Shown here piece by piece: positions 1-12,284 of a stretch of 64,000 bases of DNA. The notes beneath the pieces are model-generated. The model made no database searches. It saw only the letters and a program-made list of their open reading frames with translations, and had not been told where the DNA came from. The position numbers and the translations under genes are program-made. Each line of letters opens with the position of its first letter. Position 1 is the first letter of the stretch. The stretch comes from Marthasterias glacialis (Eukaryota > Echinodermata > Asteroidea > Forcipulatida > Asteriidae): positions 16,632,110 to 16,696,109 of the forward strand of contig OU452227.1 of assembly GCA_911728455.2 (NCBI GenBank), given 5' to 3'.

Positions 1-204
1 TCACACTAGAAGCATGGTCGACCCTTCTGATTTACACTGAGTTGTCCGCCGACGCCTATCTACTTTATGTACGTTTTGCCAATTATTCGATGCGTGGAGC
101 CGTGAATTACTAAATATGCATAATATGATATCAAATCGGTAGTCATAACGCATTTAGGCCTCACAGCAGTATTACCAACTCAAATACGTGATATTGCTTT
201 ATTA

Positions 205-1292
205 TACGACGATGATGGCTCAAATAATGTTGGCAATGACAACACAAAAGTACGCTCTCAAATAATGAGTACACGAGTGATGTTACTGAGTTACCATGAG
301 TTCCTGCATTGTAGGGATGTAGCAATGACAACCCAAATAATAAGCACACGAGTGATGTTACTGAGTTACCATGAGTTCCTGCATTGTAGAGATGTAGCAA
401 TGACAACCCAAATAATGAGCACACGAGTGATGTTACTGAGTTGCCATGAGTTCCTGCATTGCAGGGATGTAGCAATGACAACCCAAATAATGAGCACACG
501 AGTGATGTTACTGAGTTGCCATGAGTTCCTGCATTGCAGGGATGTAGCAATGACAACCCAAATAATGAGCACACGAGTGATGTTACTGAGTTGCAATGAG
601 TTCCTGCATTGTAGGGATGTAGCAATGACAACCCAAATAAGGAGCACACGAGTGATGTTACTGAGTTGCCATGAGTTCCTGCATTGTAGGGATGTAGAAA
701 TGACAACCCAAATAATGAGCACACGAGTGATATTACTGAGTTGCCATGAGTTCCTGCATTGCAGGGATGTAGCAATGACAACCCAAATAATGAGCACACG
801 AGTGATGTTACTGAGTTGCCATGAGTTCCTGCATTGTAGGGATGTAGCAATGACAACCCAAATAATGAGCACACGAGTGATGTTACTGAGTTGCCATGAG
901 TTCCTGCATTGCAGAGATGTAGCAAAGACAACCCAAAGAATGAGCACACGAGTGATGTTACTGAGTTGCCATGAGTTCCTGCATTGCAGAGATGTAGCAA
1001 TGACAAGCGAAATAATGAGCACACGAGTGATGTTACTGAGTTACCATGAGTTCCTGCATTGCAGGGATGTAGAAATGACAACCCAAATAATGAGCACACG
1101 AGTGATGTTACTGAGTTGCCATGAGTTCCTGCATTGCAGAGATGTAGCAATGACAACCCAAATAATGAGCACACGAGTGATGTTACTGAGTTACCATGAG
1201 TTCCTGCATTGTAGGGATGTAGCAATGGCAACCCAAATAATGAGCACACGAGTGATATTACTGAGTTGCCATGAGTTCCTGCATTGTATTCA
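205..1292. repeat. 75-bp minisatellite, about 14 units
   Basis: The marker CTGAGTT recurs every 75 bp from 286 to 1261, giving 14 near-identical units with scattered single-base differences. A degenerate, interrupted partial unit lies on the left (about 205-264). Because 75 is divisible by three and the unit has no stop in several frames, long frames run across it on both strands: a 25-residue repeat of the form STRVMLLS..EFLHCRDVAMTTQ on plus, and another on minus. The plus frame continues about 50 codons past the array to 1440. Being open on both strands with no unique domain argues for noncoding satellite rather than a repeat protein. Confidence 0.95.
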
Positions 1293-1974
1293 CCCATTTT
1301 GTACAGGTCCGTGGAAGAAAAGGTGTCTGCAAACAATTGCACAATTTAATTATGATCTATGTACACAGCTGATCCCTGGCTCGGCGTGTCAAAGAGCTAT
1401 AACATTCTGGTTGCTTGTATCATTCCCACAGGACGTCTAACAACAACGGCCACTTGAAAATCTCCAATTGACAAAATGTACTGAATTTTCGCCGTTCCGT
1501 AATCGTGGCGTATATAAGATGAAACAGCCGCTGACACCACTATAAAGCAAGTAAATATGATCGAGTGACGTCACTCTTTGATAAGTAGACATGTTTTCCC
1601 TTCTCGTTTTCCTAAAATAGATTTTTTTTTCTGTTGTCAGCTTGCCATGGACATATTAAATCTACTTCACCTTGAAATTTGTTTATGTACTAACATAATT
1701 TCAATCCCTCTTATTTATTATGGAGATAAAACCAATATCATTAAAAAAAACAGTACTCACTGGTAAAAATAAAAATGTCCCTCCGAATTACTCATCTGGC
1801 TCTTAAAACTCTTTAGAGGGAGATTTTGTTGGTGTGAAATAAAATAGGCTAGCAGGCAAATTTCAATCCATTTGGCAAACTACTGGTCTCCTAAAAAATA
1901 AAATTGTCAACAACTAAACTCAAATTATTTCTAATTTAATTCCAAATATGCAGAAATCTACAGATTCCATTCCT
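1293..1974. other. Unique AT-rich DNA, no gene recognised
   Basis: Right flank of the minisatellite. It contains only short frames with no recognisable domain. GTATATAAGATG (about 1510) is TATA-like, but no convincing initiator or splice donor follows it. Confidence 0.5.
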
Positions 1975-2175
1975 TAAACCATCTCAGTTCCTTGGGCAGT
2001 GCTGCCAAGTATGTAGCACAAAAAGACTAAACCAATCACAAGAACCACCTCTACCCGCACATGTACCATTAATCCTGTGTGAAGATTACGACCAGTAACT
2101 GTCATGACCAGGATTAGAACCCACACTCCAATTATGACCTGGCCAGACCTTGAGCCGCTATGTCACACAACCTAT
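1975..2175 (-). mobile_element. tRNA-derived SINE, minus strand
   Basis: On the minus strand GGGTTCTAATCC (complement of 2111-2122) is a good RNA polymerase III B box. About 35 bp upstream, TAGCGGCTCAAGG (near 2150-2161) fits a diverged A box. Downstream on the minus strand comes a non-tRNA body ending in the motif AACTGAGATGGTTTAAG (1975-1995), which recurs in related form near 34880. This is the usual order of a tRNA-derived SINE. The tail and target duplication were not resolved. Confidence 0.7.
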
Positions 2176-5100
2176 GTAGAACTATGGGTAATTGTAGTCT
2201 ACAAAGACCGAGATTTAGTATCATCTGGTATGTAATACTTCCTCAGACTGGCCGCCGTTTAATACGGTTTTGTAAGTAAAATGTCAATTATAAGCGCAAT
2301 ACATTATCATAACCATACCATTTTATTAAATAGCAGTTGGTTCAAATCCACATTAAGACTTTCATACTTTCATTCTGACTGCAAGGTTCGAAGGTGAGAT
2401 TTAGGTTGGCTTGATAGTGTCACACTCTACCCCATCCCGATTATGTTAAACCACTTTGCAAAGAAAATCTTTTCTGAACCTCAAAATTTGTCAATATCAT
2501 ATATAAAGGTGTATAAGCGCAAACGTATAAGTGTTGACTTGATTTTATTTGAGAGGGGTGGGGTCGAGAACATCTGCAGTTTGCCTTTTATTACGATCGC
2601 AGTCCGTAAATAATAAGTTTTCAAAAATTGAGAAAAAGAAAAAAACAAAACAAAACCCCCCAGCAACAACAGCAATAAAATAATGCACAGGTCGACTGAA
2701 TTGATTTCGTTTTACTAAAATTGTTATAAATCAGCATATTATCATGTGTAATGTGTCCATATATATATTTTTGTGAACACAAAACTAGTATTATTGTTTT
2801 CAATTACCAACGTAATTTTATCTAAATGCTTGGGCAATCTCATCACACCGACAATAAACAAATCATTACATCCCAAAGGAACAATACAATTTCACTTTTC
2901 AAATTGATGACGTCAGTCGACGTAATTTCGTCTTATGTCTTGTCAAAGTAGATTAGGCAAACGATGGAAATACGTTGCAAAAATACTTGACGAAATAGAC
3001 CCGTCTAATATTTTGCCAGTGAACAAGGCGTTTTGAGTATAATATTCAAGATTTTTTAAAGTAGTTAAATTAAAAACGTAAAAAAACTTAGATCAATATT
3101 CACAAAACCCTTTTCGTAAAAAGAATACGTATACCCGCATGAAATATTACGAATGAAAACAATGTTATGATACGTACGGTAACGTGTATTTGCTTGTGTG
3201 GGTGTGTTTGTGAAAGCTATATAGCGATAACTAATGTGATTTAGTATTGCACAATCACTGCTCCAGTAAAGTACAGTGAGTCACATTCTTAGATTTGACT
3301 TGTATTTATTGTCGACCAGTAATGTATACATTATAATGCCTTTGTTTTGTTTTCCCAAAGGACCCAGACAGCACTGACAGTGCTTATCACACATCGGTGT
3401 TTGAAGAATAAACCTAAATTATAGTTATCCCCGATGCAATTATAACGTTTATATAACAATTTTTTGTTTCACTTTTAACATCTTTGATCATGGTACAAAA
3501 TGCACGGTGTATTTTACTGTTTTCCTGACCGTTCAACTTTGTAACCAATTAATTGGGAATGAGTTATACGTACTGTTTGTCAAGAGTATACTTAAGTGCA
3601 GTGCCCTCGAAGATACCCAATGGAATACGTGATTATGATAGACCAATTATATTAAGTACCATTATGCCAATCATTATGAGATTGCCGAGGCGATACCATT
3701 TTGGTACGTTCAAATATGATATTGAGTTAGGCCATGACCCATTAAACAGTCGCAGGAAATCAGCACAACGGTTGGCTCCTTCACGACAGTAACTAACACT
3801 ATCAGTATTCGCTCATGAATATAATATATGAAACAGTCGAAGTAACTCATCACTTACTACCTGTTCATGGGGAGAGTGAGCTACGGTGAACGAGAGTAGC
3901 CAGTTCGTCTGCATCGTATGTAGGGACACGACGTGCCTTGTGTTCTCGCAGGTTTGCTTGGCTGCTGCTTGTTGTTTTCGTATGTAGACAGCATGCATGT
4001 GTTTCAGGAATGATATTAGGTTTGTATATGACTACGGTGCCATGCGGAGGGCATAATCACTCCATTACTGAGTTCCACACAACACATGGCACAAACCTGA
4101 TCAATGCACCATCGGTAAGTGCGGAATTCTTTTTTAGTGTTTTCGCTCAAAACAGTACACATTACTTCCACGCCAAAAAATAAATGAAAAAAAAAATAAA
4201 TAAATAAATAAAAAATCCGATCAAACTGGTCTCCTGCATCAAACATTCTTGTTAGTAAAAAATTCTTATTAGTCCATCATGTTCAAAAATGAGTCGTGCA
4301 AAGTGAATAAAAGGGTCCATTAAAAATAAGTGACTGGTCGAAGGATAAAACGCATTCTGCAAAAAACATATTGAAAGCTTTACATGTTAAAGTCGCCTGT
4401 AAGGTGAATAAATCCTTGACGATACATCTGTACATCTTAAGAACGTGTGAAAAGCATTTTAGGTGGTAACATTTCTCCTTTGGTCTTGCCCTTGCCCTTT
4501 GTATAAAGCCATTCTATACTCAACTATTACATTTTTCCCTCGTGCGCGACAAGGTTAAGTAACACCTGTTCATTATTAAATTTGTATTTAAATGAACTGA
4601 AAGAGGGTTGACGAGGACCTATAAAGCAATACGAAGGAGCCTACTTCATTATCGGCACGGAGTCTCTTGTCTCTACCACAGTAAACAATGACGAGTTATT
4701 TTATACTGGTTCTTACACGATGTGGAGATTATAAACCAGTAGGTGTACATTAAGCGCGGCAGTGGTGACTATCACGTAAAACTCTGTTTTTACAATCAGA
4801 CATGCACGTGATCAAATGGTGATGAACATTAACAATTTCCGCAACAGTTTTATCCAAAACAATTACCGTCAATAATACATAAAATACGTCGTAAGCACCA
4901 CTACTCTATCCATCAATAAACCCAACTAACGTCAAACCAGCAGCAACTGCACCGATGGAGATCACATGGGGCTCCATTTGTATAATTAGTTGAATGGTCA
5001 CGTGCGTGCATAGTATTAGTACATACATGCTTTCAGTGTTGACTGTTGGTCTAACCCAATTCTTGTAACTGGTGTGATGGTTGTCATTTTTCTCAATCAT

Positions 5101-7508
5101 CCGGGATCATAATTGAGGAAAATTGAGACATAAGCAAACCACATTTCGACGTCACTCCGTGTTCAATTACTTTATTATTGCTACAATTTACAAAAGGTTG
5201 CCGAATCTCCAGCTCATAGTGAGTGACCAAATGCCCACCGGTAAAGCATTTACCACATTAACAAAGTAATAGCCATGATGACCTGGCACACACGCCTCTT
5301 GACGACAGACCATGTATGTTCAATGGGTTTTATACTGTGAAAAGTATTCAATTGCGTAATACAACATTCTAACTTAAGCTGGGAGCTATTACATCACACT
5401 GGTATGATTCTTAGAGCGTGTTAATATGATTTAAATTCATACTGGAGTATATACCATCAATGTGAAAACTATATCACAATTACATTGTAAACCCATCAGG
5501 CAAATAAACTGGGCAAAGGTGGCTGTGGACGTACCGGAGTGAGTTGAAATCATGGACCCGTTTGACAACACCGGAAATTAGACATTCGCTTTACAGTCGA
5601 CTAAGTTTCGCTGGTATCTACGGAAATCCACCATAAATAAATCATTACGCATGGACAACTGCTGAGATTAATGTAGAATTGAGTTACATCGTTGTACGGT
5701 TGAAAATACAAAATCAGTCATGGTTGTCCATTTCACAAAGTTGACACTGTTCATAAATGTTGCTGTTACCCGGCAGGATTGTCACCATTACAATTGGTGA
5801 ATAGAATGTAGATGAATATACGGTTTTTTCTTTTCAAGAAAAATGATGAGCTGGAAGCCTTCCCCTGTGTGCAAAGAGTCTTTCCATGTTAAGGAGAATA
5901 TTTGAGGAGACTCAGACAACAATGAACCGAGGGCCGATGCCAACAATTTTCTGTTCAGGAAATTGTTAAATAACAAGCATCTCCTGTTCAGGAAACAAAT
6001 TAATAAAAAAGACCTAATCAATTGGAATACTTCTATTATGAATGAACTTTTTTGAACTAATAATAACATCGTGTTTCAGTGGGAGTCAATAAGAACTCAC
6101 AATGAGCTATCTTAGAAAAAACTAGGTCTATTTCAGAACAACTATATTGATTTTAAAGATGCTTCCATAGATTGATGAAACCATTGATTTAAGACAGTTA
6201 CTCTAAGCACTCCAGCCAACACTATTAACAGTGAACTTCTTCTTTCCCTCCTTTCAAAGCCATTGGAGTTGGAGTTATTCCAACGATCTGAGCCCTGCTT
6301 TAAACTCCACTCAGAAGAAATGATTTTACAATAGTAGAAGCTATGAGTTAGATAAACAAGTTGTTACTATACCATTTCCAGGGTGTAAAAGATGTGAATT
6401 TCCAATCTGATTATATATTTTTTTAGGTTGATATTGTATGCGTATACTGTTCATCCCCCTCAGTGTTTGAGGCTGTATATTCACACCATTGATTTACATT
6501 TGGTTTATTTATAACAATGAGACCTAACGTTATTTAAACACCATAATCCTAATGTTGTATCGGCAGAATCCTTCTTTGTAGGTCGAGGGCGCAATGCAAG
6601 TTCAAAACAAATTGTTTAATTTATATAATATTTCTGTTGAAACAATTGCGTTTCTGTAGATCTTATGATACAAGTAAGAATAAGCTGTGTGTAGGAATGG
6701 TATAATACACGGTTGTTGTTACCACTTGTCGCATCAAACGTACTTTTAAGTTATCCTACCAAACAAAGCAGACGTCCGTTGATGTGTTATTACTGAACTA
6801 CAACGGCCCTCCCTTGAAGTTAACTCGCTGTAATGACGCTGGTACTATACACAATGAGAGGACAGACTATTGCCTAAACGCCTCGATTTCCATTACACGC
6901 TTTCTGTTTGTGAAGAAATAATAAATTAAAGGTGTGTCGCCTTCACTGGCTCACGCCTTTGGACGAATAATTGCCGACATACATGTTGCATTTAATATTG
7001 CAATAGTCGAATGACGTGTTAATCTAATCAGACAACATTGAAAACATGTTGTTTTTCCCGCTTGGCTTCATTAACAGTTTTGTGTGTTTATTCTAAATGA
7101 ATAAAAATAATGTATATAGCATTGTCTGATTGAAATGGGTGCAATTTGACGTGACCTCTGTATAGCTGAAATCATCTGAAAGAGACACTTTTACATCCAA
7201 ATAAACCTTATGTAGCTCTCCGAAAAGAGATCACACTTTAGTTGAATTGTTGTCTTTATCAAACGTGTTTTTTTCTCTCTTTTTTTGCGGGGGTGGTATT
7301 TGAATAAGCGATCGAATACAGTATTGGCATTGGCAAGACACCGTTGTGTGAGCTGTGCCATATGTTCGACTGTGCCATTTTCAGGAGAAAAAAAACAGGT
7401 GAAGGCTCCGAAGTTGCGCTGTCTAGTTTTCCCGAGGATATCTTCATATCTGATTAACGTTTAGTAATACGCTACCGTAGATACATTACAATAGGCCTGC
7501 CGCCTTCG
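2176..7508. other. 5.3 kb of unique AT-rich DNA, no gene recognised
   Basis: Only short unsupported frames occur. Minor features are an (AAAT)n run at about 4195-4213 and a 22-bp sequence at 3377-3398 that recurs exactly at 33679-33700. TGACGTCA-like sites are scattered (for example near 2906). No RNA gene or domain was recognised. Confidence 0.5.
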
Positions 7509-7715
7509 TATAAATGAATATAAGGACGTATCTTCGCCTACGCAGTATTTGAAGCTCTCAGCGCAATAACACAAACAACACCCACAGTTTATTCAAAAAT
7601 CCGTTTCAAGTTTCCTCGTGAAAGTAAGAAGATGAAATAATACCAGAGAAGTACAAGCAGCTCTTCGAACAGTGTTATAAGCACTATATGCCATAATTCA
7701 AACTTGGGTAAGTTT
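7509..7715 (+). promoter_or_regulatory. Candidate TATA promoter and first exon
   Basis: TATAAAT at 7509-7515 is followed about 30 bp later by an initiator-like CGCAGTATT near 7541. A strong splice donor, TTGG/GTAAGTTTT, lies with its GT at 7708-7709, and a weaker donor AAA/GTAAGA lies near 7623. Together they could define a noncoding first exon of about 165 bp. No downstream coding exon was recognised, so this is inference from signal spacing alone. Confidence 0.25.
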
Positions 7716-8874
7716 TGTCATTTTTAAGATTGGAATATTACACCCATCCATCCACACAACAAGTGCCACACTCGTCTTCCCATGTTCTTATTGACCAATT
7801 TGTATGTTCACAGATCTTACCGATCGAGGGCTCTTACGAAGTTAGCGGATTACGCACAGCACATTGATTATCTTTTAGGCTACCTGAATGTCGTTCTGGA
7901 GACATTTTTCTGAGAATAAAAGTACAATGAATGAAATAGAGTTATATTGTTGATGGTGTTACTCCAATTGTGTGAAGACCCCAACGCCATAAAGGGCAGT
8001 CCCATTGCTATAATGATATCGATCAAATGTTTTGTTTGGTGAAAGCCGTGGAACTTTGTTAAAATTAAGAGCAATTGCAAACTTGTGGATCGTTTTTTGT
8101 TCAAGTTAGTTAATGTTTATTTGGGGCCTGCTGGTTATGTAATTAAGATAAAATTGTCACTGTCATTTTACACATGTGTCATCATGGGTTTCGCAGTATG
8201 TAAATAGATAAATTATTATTATTAATATTATTTATAATTTTATCTTTTGTGGATTGATCTCAATTTCCCCTATATCTTGAGTGATAAGTTACTCAACAGC
8301 CTTCTAGTACAATTCAAATGTACTTATCAATTAGTCTTGCTTTAGATTGTGCACACTTTATAACAGTATGAAAGTCAATACAGAAATAAAAAAATTTGCA
8401 AAAAATACCCTCAGACATTGATCGGGAGCAATGTCAACATGTTATGCATTTTTAAAAATAAAATGATTTACCTGTATGAAAATTACAGCTCCTCATTTCC
8501 GAAGGGTGAATAATTACACGACTAATCACAATGCTCAGAATGTAACAACATCCAATCAGAACACACAAACAACTGCATCAAGAAGACAAGAAATTTAATT
8601 ATGAAAAACGACTACAATGACGCAATGTGAAAATATAAAGATAAAGCAAACAGATAGTACGATAGTTTACGCACGCACTTGAGAAGTCAAACAATTCTTG
8701 AACGAATGCCTAAGATTTGGTAATAGCCCGTGAGCTATAGGGCCCATGTCTACCAGCCCCCAAACCACTATTCCTGCAGCACTGAGGTTGTAGAGGGATT
8801 CAACATTATTCCACACCTCCACTATACTTCCACCACTGTTGATTTAACTTGAAACATTTATTATTTTTAGTCCC
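7716..8874. other. Unique AT-rich DNA, no gene recognised
   Basis: Low-GC sequence with a short TTA-rich run near 8213-8235. No coding or RNA signal was recognised. Confidence 0.5.
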
Positions 8875-8884
8875 ATGACATCAT

Positions 8885-9130
8885 TAGTTTGGGGATCAGG
8901 TTGGCTCAGTGGTTTCTTTTCACCTCTGTGGACCCCGGTTCGAATCCCACCTCAGACAGGAGTCTTGCATGTGGATTGGGTTTTCAGTCCCTACCTGATT
9001 GCATGGGTTTTCCTCATTGGGGTTTTCCTCCGATATCTTAGACTGAATTTTTCTTCTCGTTTCCTATTCATCCTGTCATTGGTGCTAATGCTGTTGATGT
9101 GTAATCAAATAAATCTAAGCATATGTATGT
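8885..9130 (+). mobile_element. tRNA-derived SINE, plus strand
   Basis: TGGCTCAGTGG (8902-8912) is a near-consensus A box and GGTTCGAATCC (8937-8947) a perfect B box, at tRNA-like spacing. A non-tRNA body rich in GGGTTTTCCTC motifs follows, ending near ATAAATCTAAGCATATGTATGT (about 9109-9130). An 85-codon frame across it is incidental. The intact boxes suggest a fairly young copy, although no target duplication was found. Confidence 0.85.
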
Positions 9131-9976
9131 AAAATGTTGGAGCACATCGCCCTCTAGCGGTAATTTCATTGGCAACTAATGATGACATTGAGGTAAGTTA
9201 CGGTACGGAGGTGGAAACCTAAACACAAGTGGGTTCATTGTGCATTCCATCCAAGCTGAGAAAATAGAATCCTCAACCATTATAATGTCGAAAAAAACCT
9301 AAATGTATCTGTGCTGTCTTATTGATAGAAAATAATTTGACCATTTACTGGGATGGTAGTTCGTATGCGCTTTTTAGTCCAGCCGAAACAAACACCAAAC
9401 TTGTTTAGTTGGTGATTAATAGACCTTTATTTAAAGACATGTAGGGCCCAATTTCATAGCGCTGCTAACCGTAAGCACAGGAAAAGGCTTGCTGACCTTT
9501 TGGTGCTTACCGCAGGAAAATGAATGACGTAATGCAGATCCATGTTAAACGGGCAAGCTGTCCACCTATTTTTCTTGCTAACCTGTGAAACACGCATATG
9601 CTTTAAGCCCCAGCTCAACATTGATAAAGTGTCTGTAAATGCTTCCAAATTTTGCAAAAATCAAAATATATGTAATAAAACCAACCTGTGAAAATGTCAG
9701 CTCGTTTCGTTGTTTTATTTGCGAGAAAACGGTAAAAATGCTTTCGACTTTTTTGTACGCATTCTTTTATAGGCAGAGTTTTGGTCTCACCTAGCTGAGA
9801 CGAAGATTAATTTTGGATCTTATTTCATTTATTATTCAAAAACGATAAACACTTCAGGCAGAAACCATTTTCAAAGAAAGTTCTCTACCATCATTGTCTT
9901 TATACCATGTGAGGTATATGTAAATCTGTGAATATTTATGCTTTTCTTTCTTATCAATGTAGAGCTGGGGATTTAA

Positions 9977-11594
9977 AGGTACACACCGGCTTACTGTTTA
10001 CCTAATTTAGTGATGTGGAATGACAGACAATAATTTTTAAATGGTTGTTCTTAAAAAAATCATCAAAATATCACGTAATTAACGAAAAATGTGAAAAAAA
10101 CCAAAACACGGTCAAAGGTCAGCTTATACGCTTTTCCAGCCGTTGCAACTGTCAAGTTTACGTGACAATGTTGCGCAATGTTGTAAGTAGATTGGTGCTC
10201 TGTTTATGTATGAATTATTACAATGACGAGGCATAAGGATCCAGACTTCATATCCATCCAGCACAAATTCACGTGTAAATAAAAAAAACAGACATAAACA
10301 GACAGTGTATTGTGTACGACGAACTGGACGAACTTACTTGCAATGGAGAACGTTTCTTCATTATATCGCAAGTAGGCCCTATGTTGTAAAAAATTACTTG
10401 GACGAATGCCAGTTGGGTCCAGGACTAATCTGTGTTGTCAGGTCGTGTTCAAATGTAGAAAGGGAGAGAATAAGCTTGACATAATGTGGACATCACAGAC
10501 ATGGTGGACCATAAATATTGTCAAAATATGAGTTTTCGTGAATTAAAATATACGCAGGCATATTCACAATACAGTTCTATGACACAAACCTGTCCATCAA
10601 AATTATGGCAAAGACCACATCCTTTATATTCTCATCGTGACCAGCCTGCTGCAGTCTAAAAACTAATGGTAGTGTCCCTATTCTTGGACCAGTTTCACAT
10701 TGGCTTGGCCAATAATCATGTGCAAAGTGAGCCTCCCGCTTTCGCTGCAAACGGATTGCCAATCCTGGCAGCTTTAGCGAAGGCATTCTCCCGTTTTTCG
10801 GGCGATGACTTCACTGGCCGGCCGCAGCCACCGCCACCGGTTTTTTGTTGTGGCGATTGGGGGGGGGGGGGGGGTGGACATTATGCAGCTATCATAGAAG
10901 TAGATAGATCAGCTGTATGAGATAAACATTCCCCATCGTCGTCGCTCGTGTGCGTAGCGCAGGCAACACGTTACAATAGTTAGGGGATAATAGCTAGGGG
11001 TACAGACTAAAACCCTCGTAAAAAACGTAATTGTTGGTCTGGCTCCCTACTTCTCCGACAAGCTCCCACGCTTATGGCTAGACTGACCGGCAAGCTGGGG
11101 AGTTCATGCCCCAGAGTTTGTCCCTCTGGCCCCACGAGACACGGCACCGGCTGTACGGGATATGCCCCAAGGTTTACGTTCCGCTAGCTCCCACGCTGGT
11201 GCGCCGTAAGACACGCTTCGGTTGCACGGACACCTCTGAATGTGAATATTACGATCGATTTTTCATCATTATTTACAAATTGTATCAATAATCTGAATAC
11301 ATAAGTCTTTTTGTCAAATACTCATGAATAATAATTGTTAAAAAAAAAAAGGATTTAAATTTGGTTCAGTAATTTACTTTTATACGGCTGGAAGTAAAAC
11401 TAACTCCGAAGATCACGTGATTTATCCGAACCACTTTTTTGGTTCGGATAAATCGTTTTTTGAAAAATGCTCGAAAACGGCAAAATTTGATGGTTTCTTT
11501 TAGGAACCATTCTTCTCCATTCCTGAAAGACCTTTGAAGTCATATGTTAGCCTATTTTGTAGCCCAAATAGCCCAACGAAGCCGGTGTGCCCCT
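9977..11594. mobile_element. Kolobok-like non-autonomous DNA transposon
   Basis: Both edges are flanked by TTAA (9973-9976 and 11595-11598). The terminal inverted repeats AGGTACACACCGGCTT and, from the right, AGGGGCACACCGGCTT differ at two positions. A TTAA target with ends beginning RRG is the signature of the Kolobok superfamily; piggyBac also uses TTAA but usually begins CCY. No transposase was recognised inside. The interior holds a GC-rich patch (10720-11260) and a 16-base G run at 10859-10874. Confidence 0.55.
10577..10885 (-). other. GC-rich patch with weak coding look, minus strand
   Basis: On the minus strand an ATG at the complement of about 10879-10881 begins MSTPPPP.. through the 16-base homopolymer. 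The frame after the homopolymer depends on its length: one neighbouring phase reads about 50 codons of a basic, Ala/Gly-rich peptide, and a different phase gives a 69-codon frame at 10577-10786. No family was recognised. It may be cargo inside the surrounding transposon or chance. Confidence 0.15.
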
Positions 11595-11666
11595 TTAAGC
11601 AAATTTTCTTTATATAGTTAGCACGGAAATTTGCTAACCGTTAAGCAGCACTATGAAACTGGCCCC

Positions 11667-12284
11667 TGGATTGTGTGAAACATATTCTGCATAGGCCTAT
11701 GTGAGCAAATCTGAAGAGAAAAAAATGTACGCCGTGGAAATCGCCTTTTGTGTCCGTTACAAAAAAAAACATTATCAAATGGTTTTATATTCACTTTTGC
11801 TGTTTGGTCTATTGCTATACTATTCTGTTACCGTAACATAATATGCCATCATCGCTGAAGTAATTGGATCATTCTAGGGTGATCTGTAAAAAGGAGGCCT
11901 AAAGTGTAGTTTACTTACCAAAAGGAAGCCGCCAAAAATTAAGGTTTGACGATTTTATGTTTACTAAAGTTTTGATTATTGCGATACAAATCAAAACAAT
12001 ACAACATAATGACAACATGTTGCAATTATTAAAGCAGCTTTTAATAAAAGCAAACTGCCGTTGCTGTCTGCTGATAACTGAAGTTTTATATCAGTAGTTA
12101 CTGTCTTTTGCACAAAATACCGTACCCAATCATACCTCTTGTCTAAGTCGTAACACATAACTGGTGTATATGTGGTACAACACATACGTAATAAGTGTAG
12201 TTTGTCTAATACCTCAACTACTCAACGTCATCAATTATTTTACTGTTACCTACGGGTTCCGTATTTATCGACGTCTGGCATCTT
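11667..12284. other. Unique AT-rich DNA, no gene recognised
   Basis: It starts right after the inverted-repeat end and includes one TAGGCCTA octamer (11692-11699). No gene or RNA signal was recognised. Confidence 0.5.

Larger units (their letters stand above)
9444..11666. mobile_element. Terminal-inverted-repeat element, interrupted
   Basis: The left end GGGCCCAATTTCATAGCGCT (from 9444) and the right end (11635-11666, read in reverse as GGGGCCAGTTTCATAGTGCT) are inverted copies, with CTGCT..AACCG/AACGG continuing inward. They lie 2.2 kb apart because a second element (9977-11594) appears to sit inside, leaving about 530 bp on the left and 70 bp on the right. No clear target duplication was seen. 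The two ends could instead belong to separate copies of a short foldback family. Confidence 0.5.
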
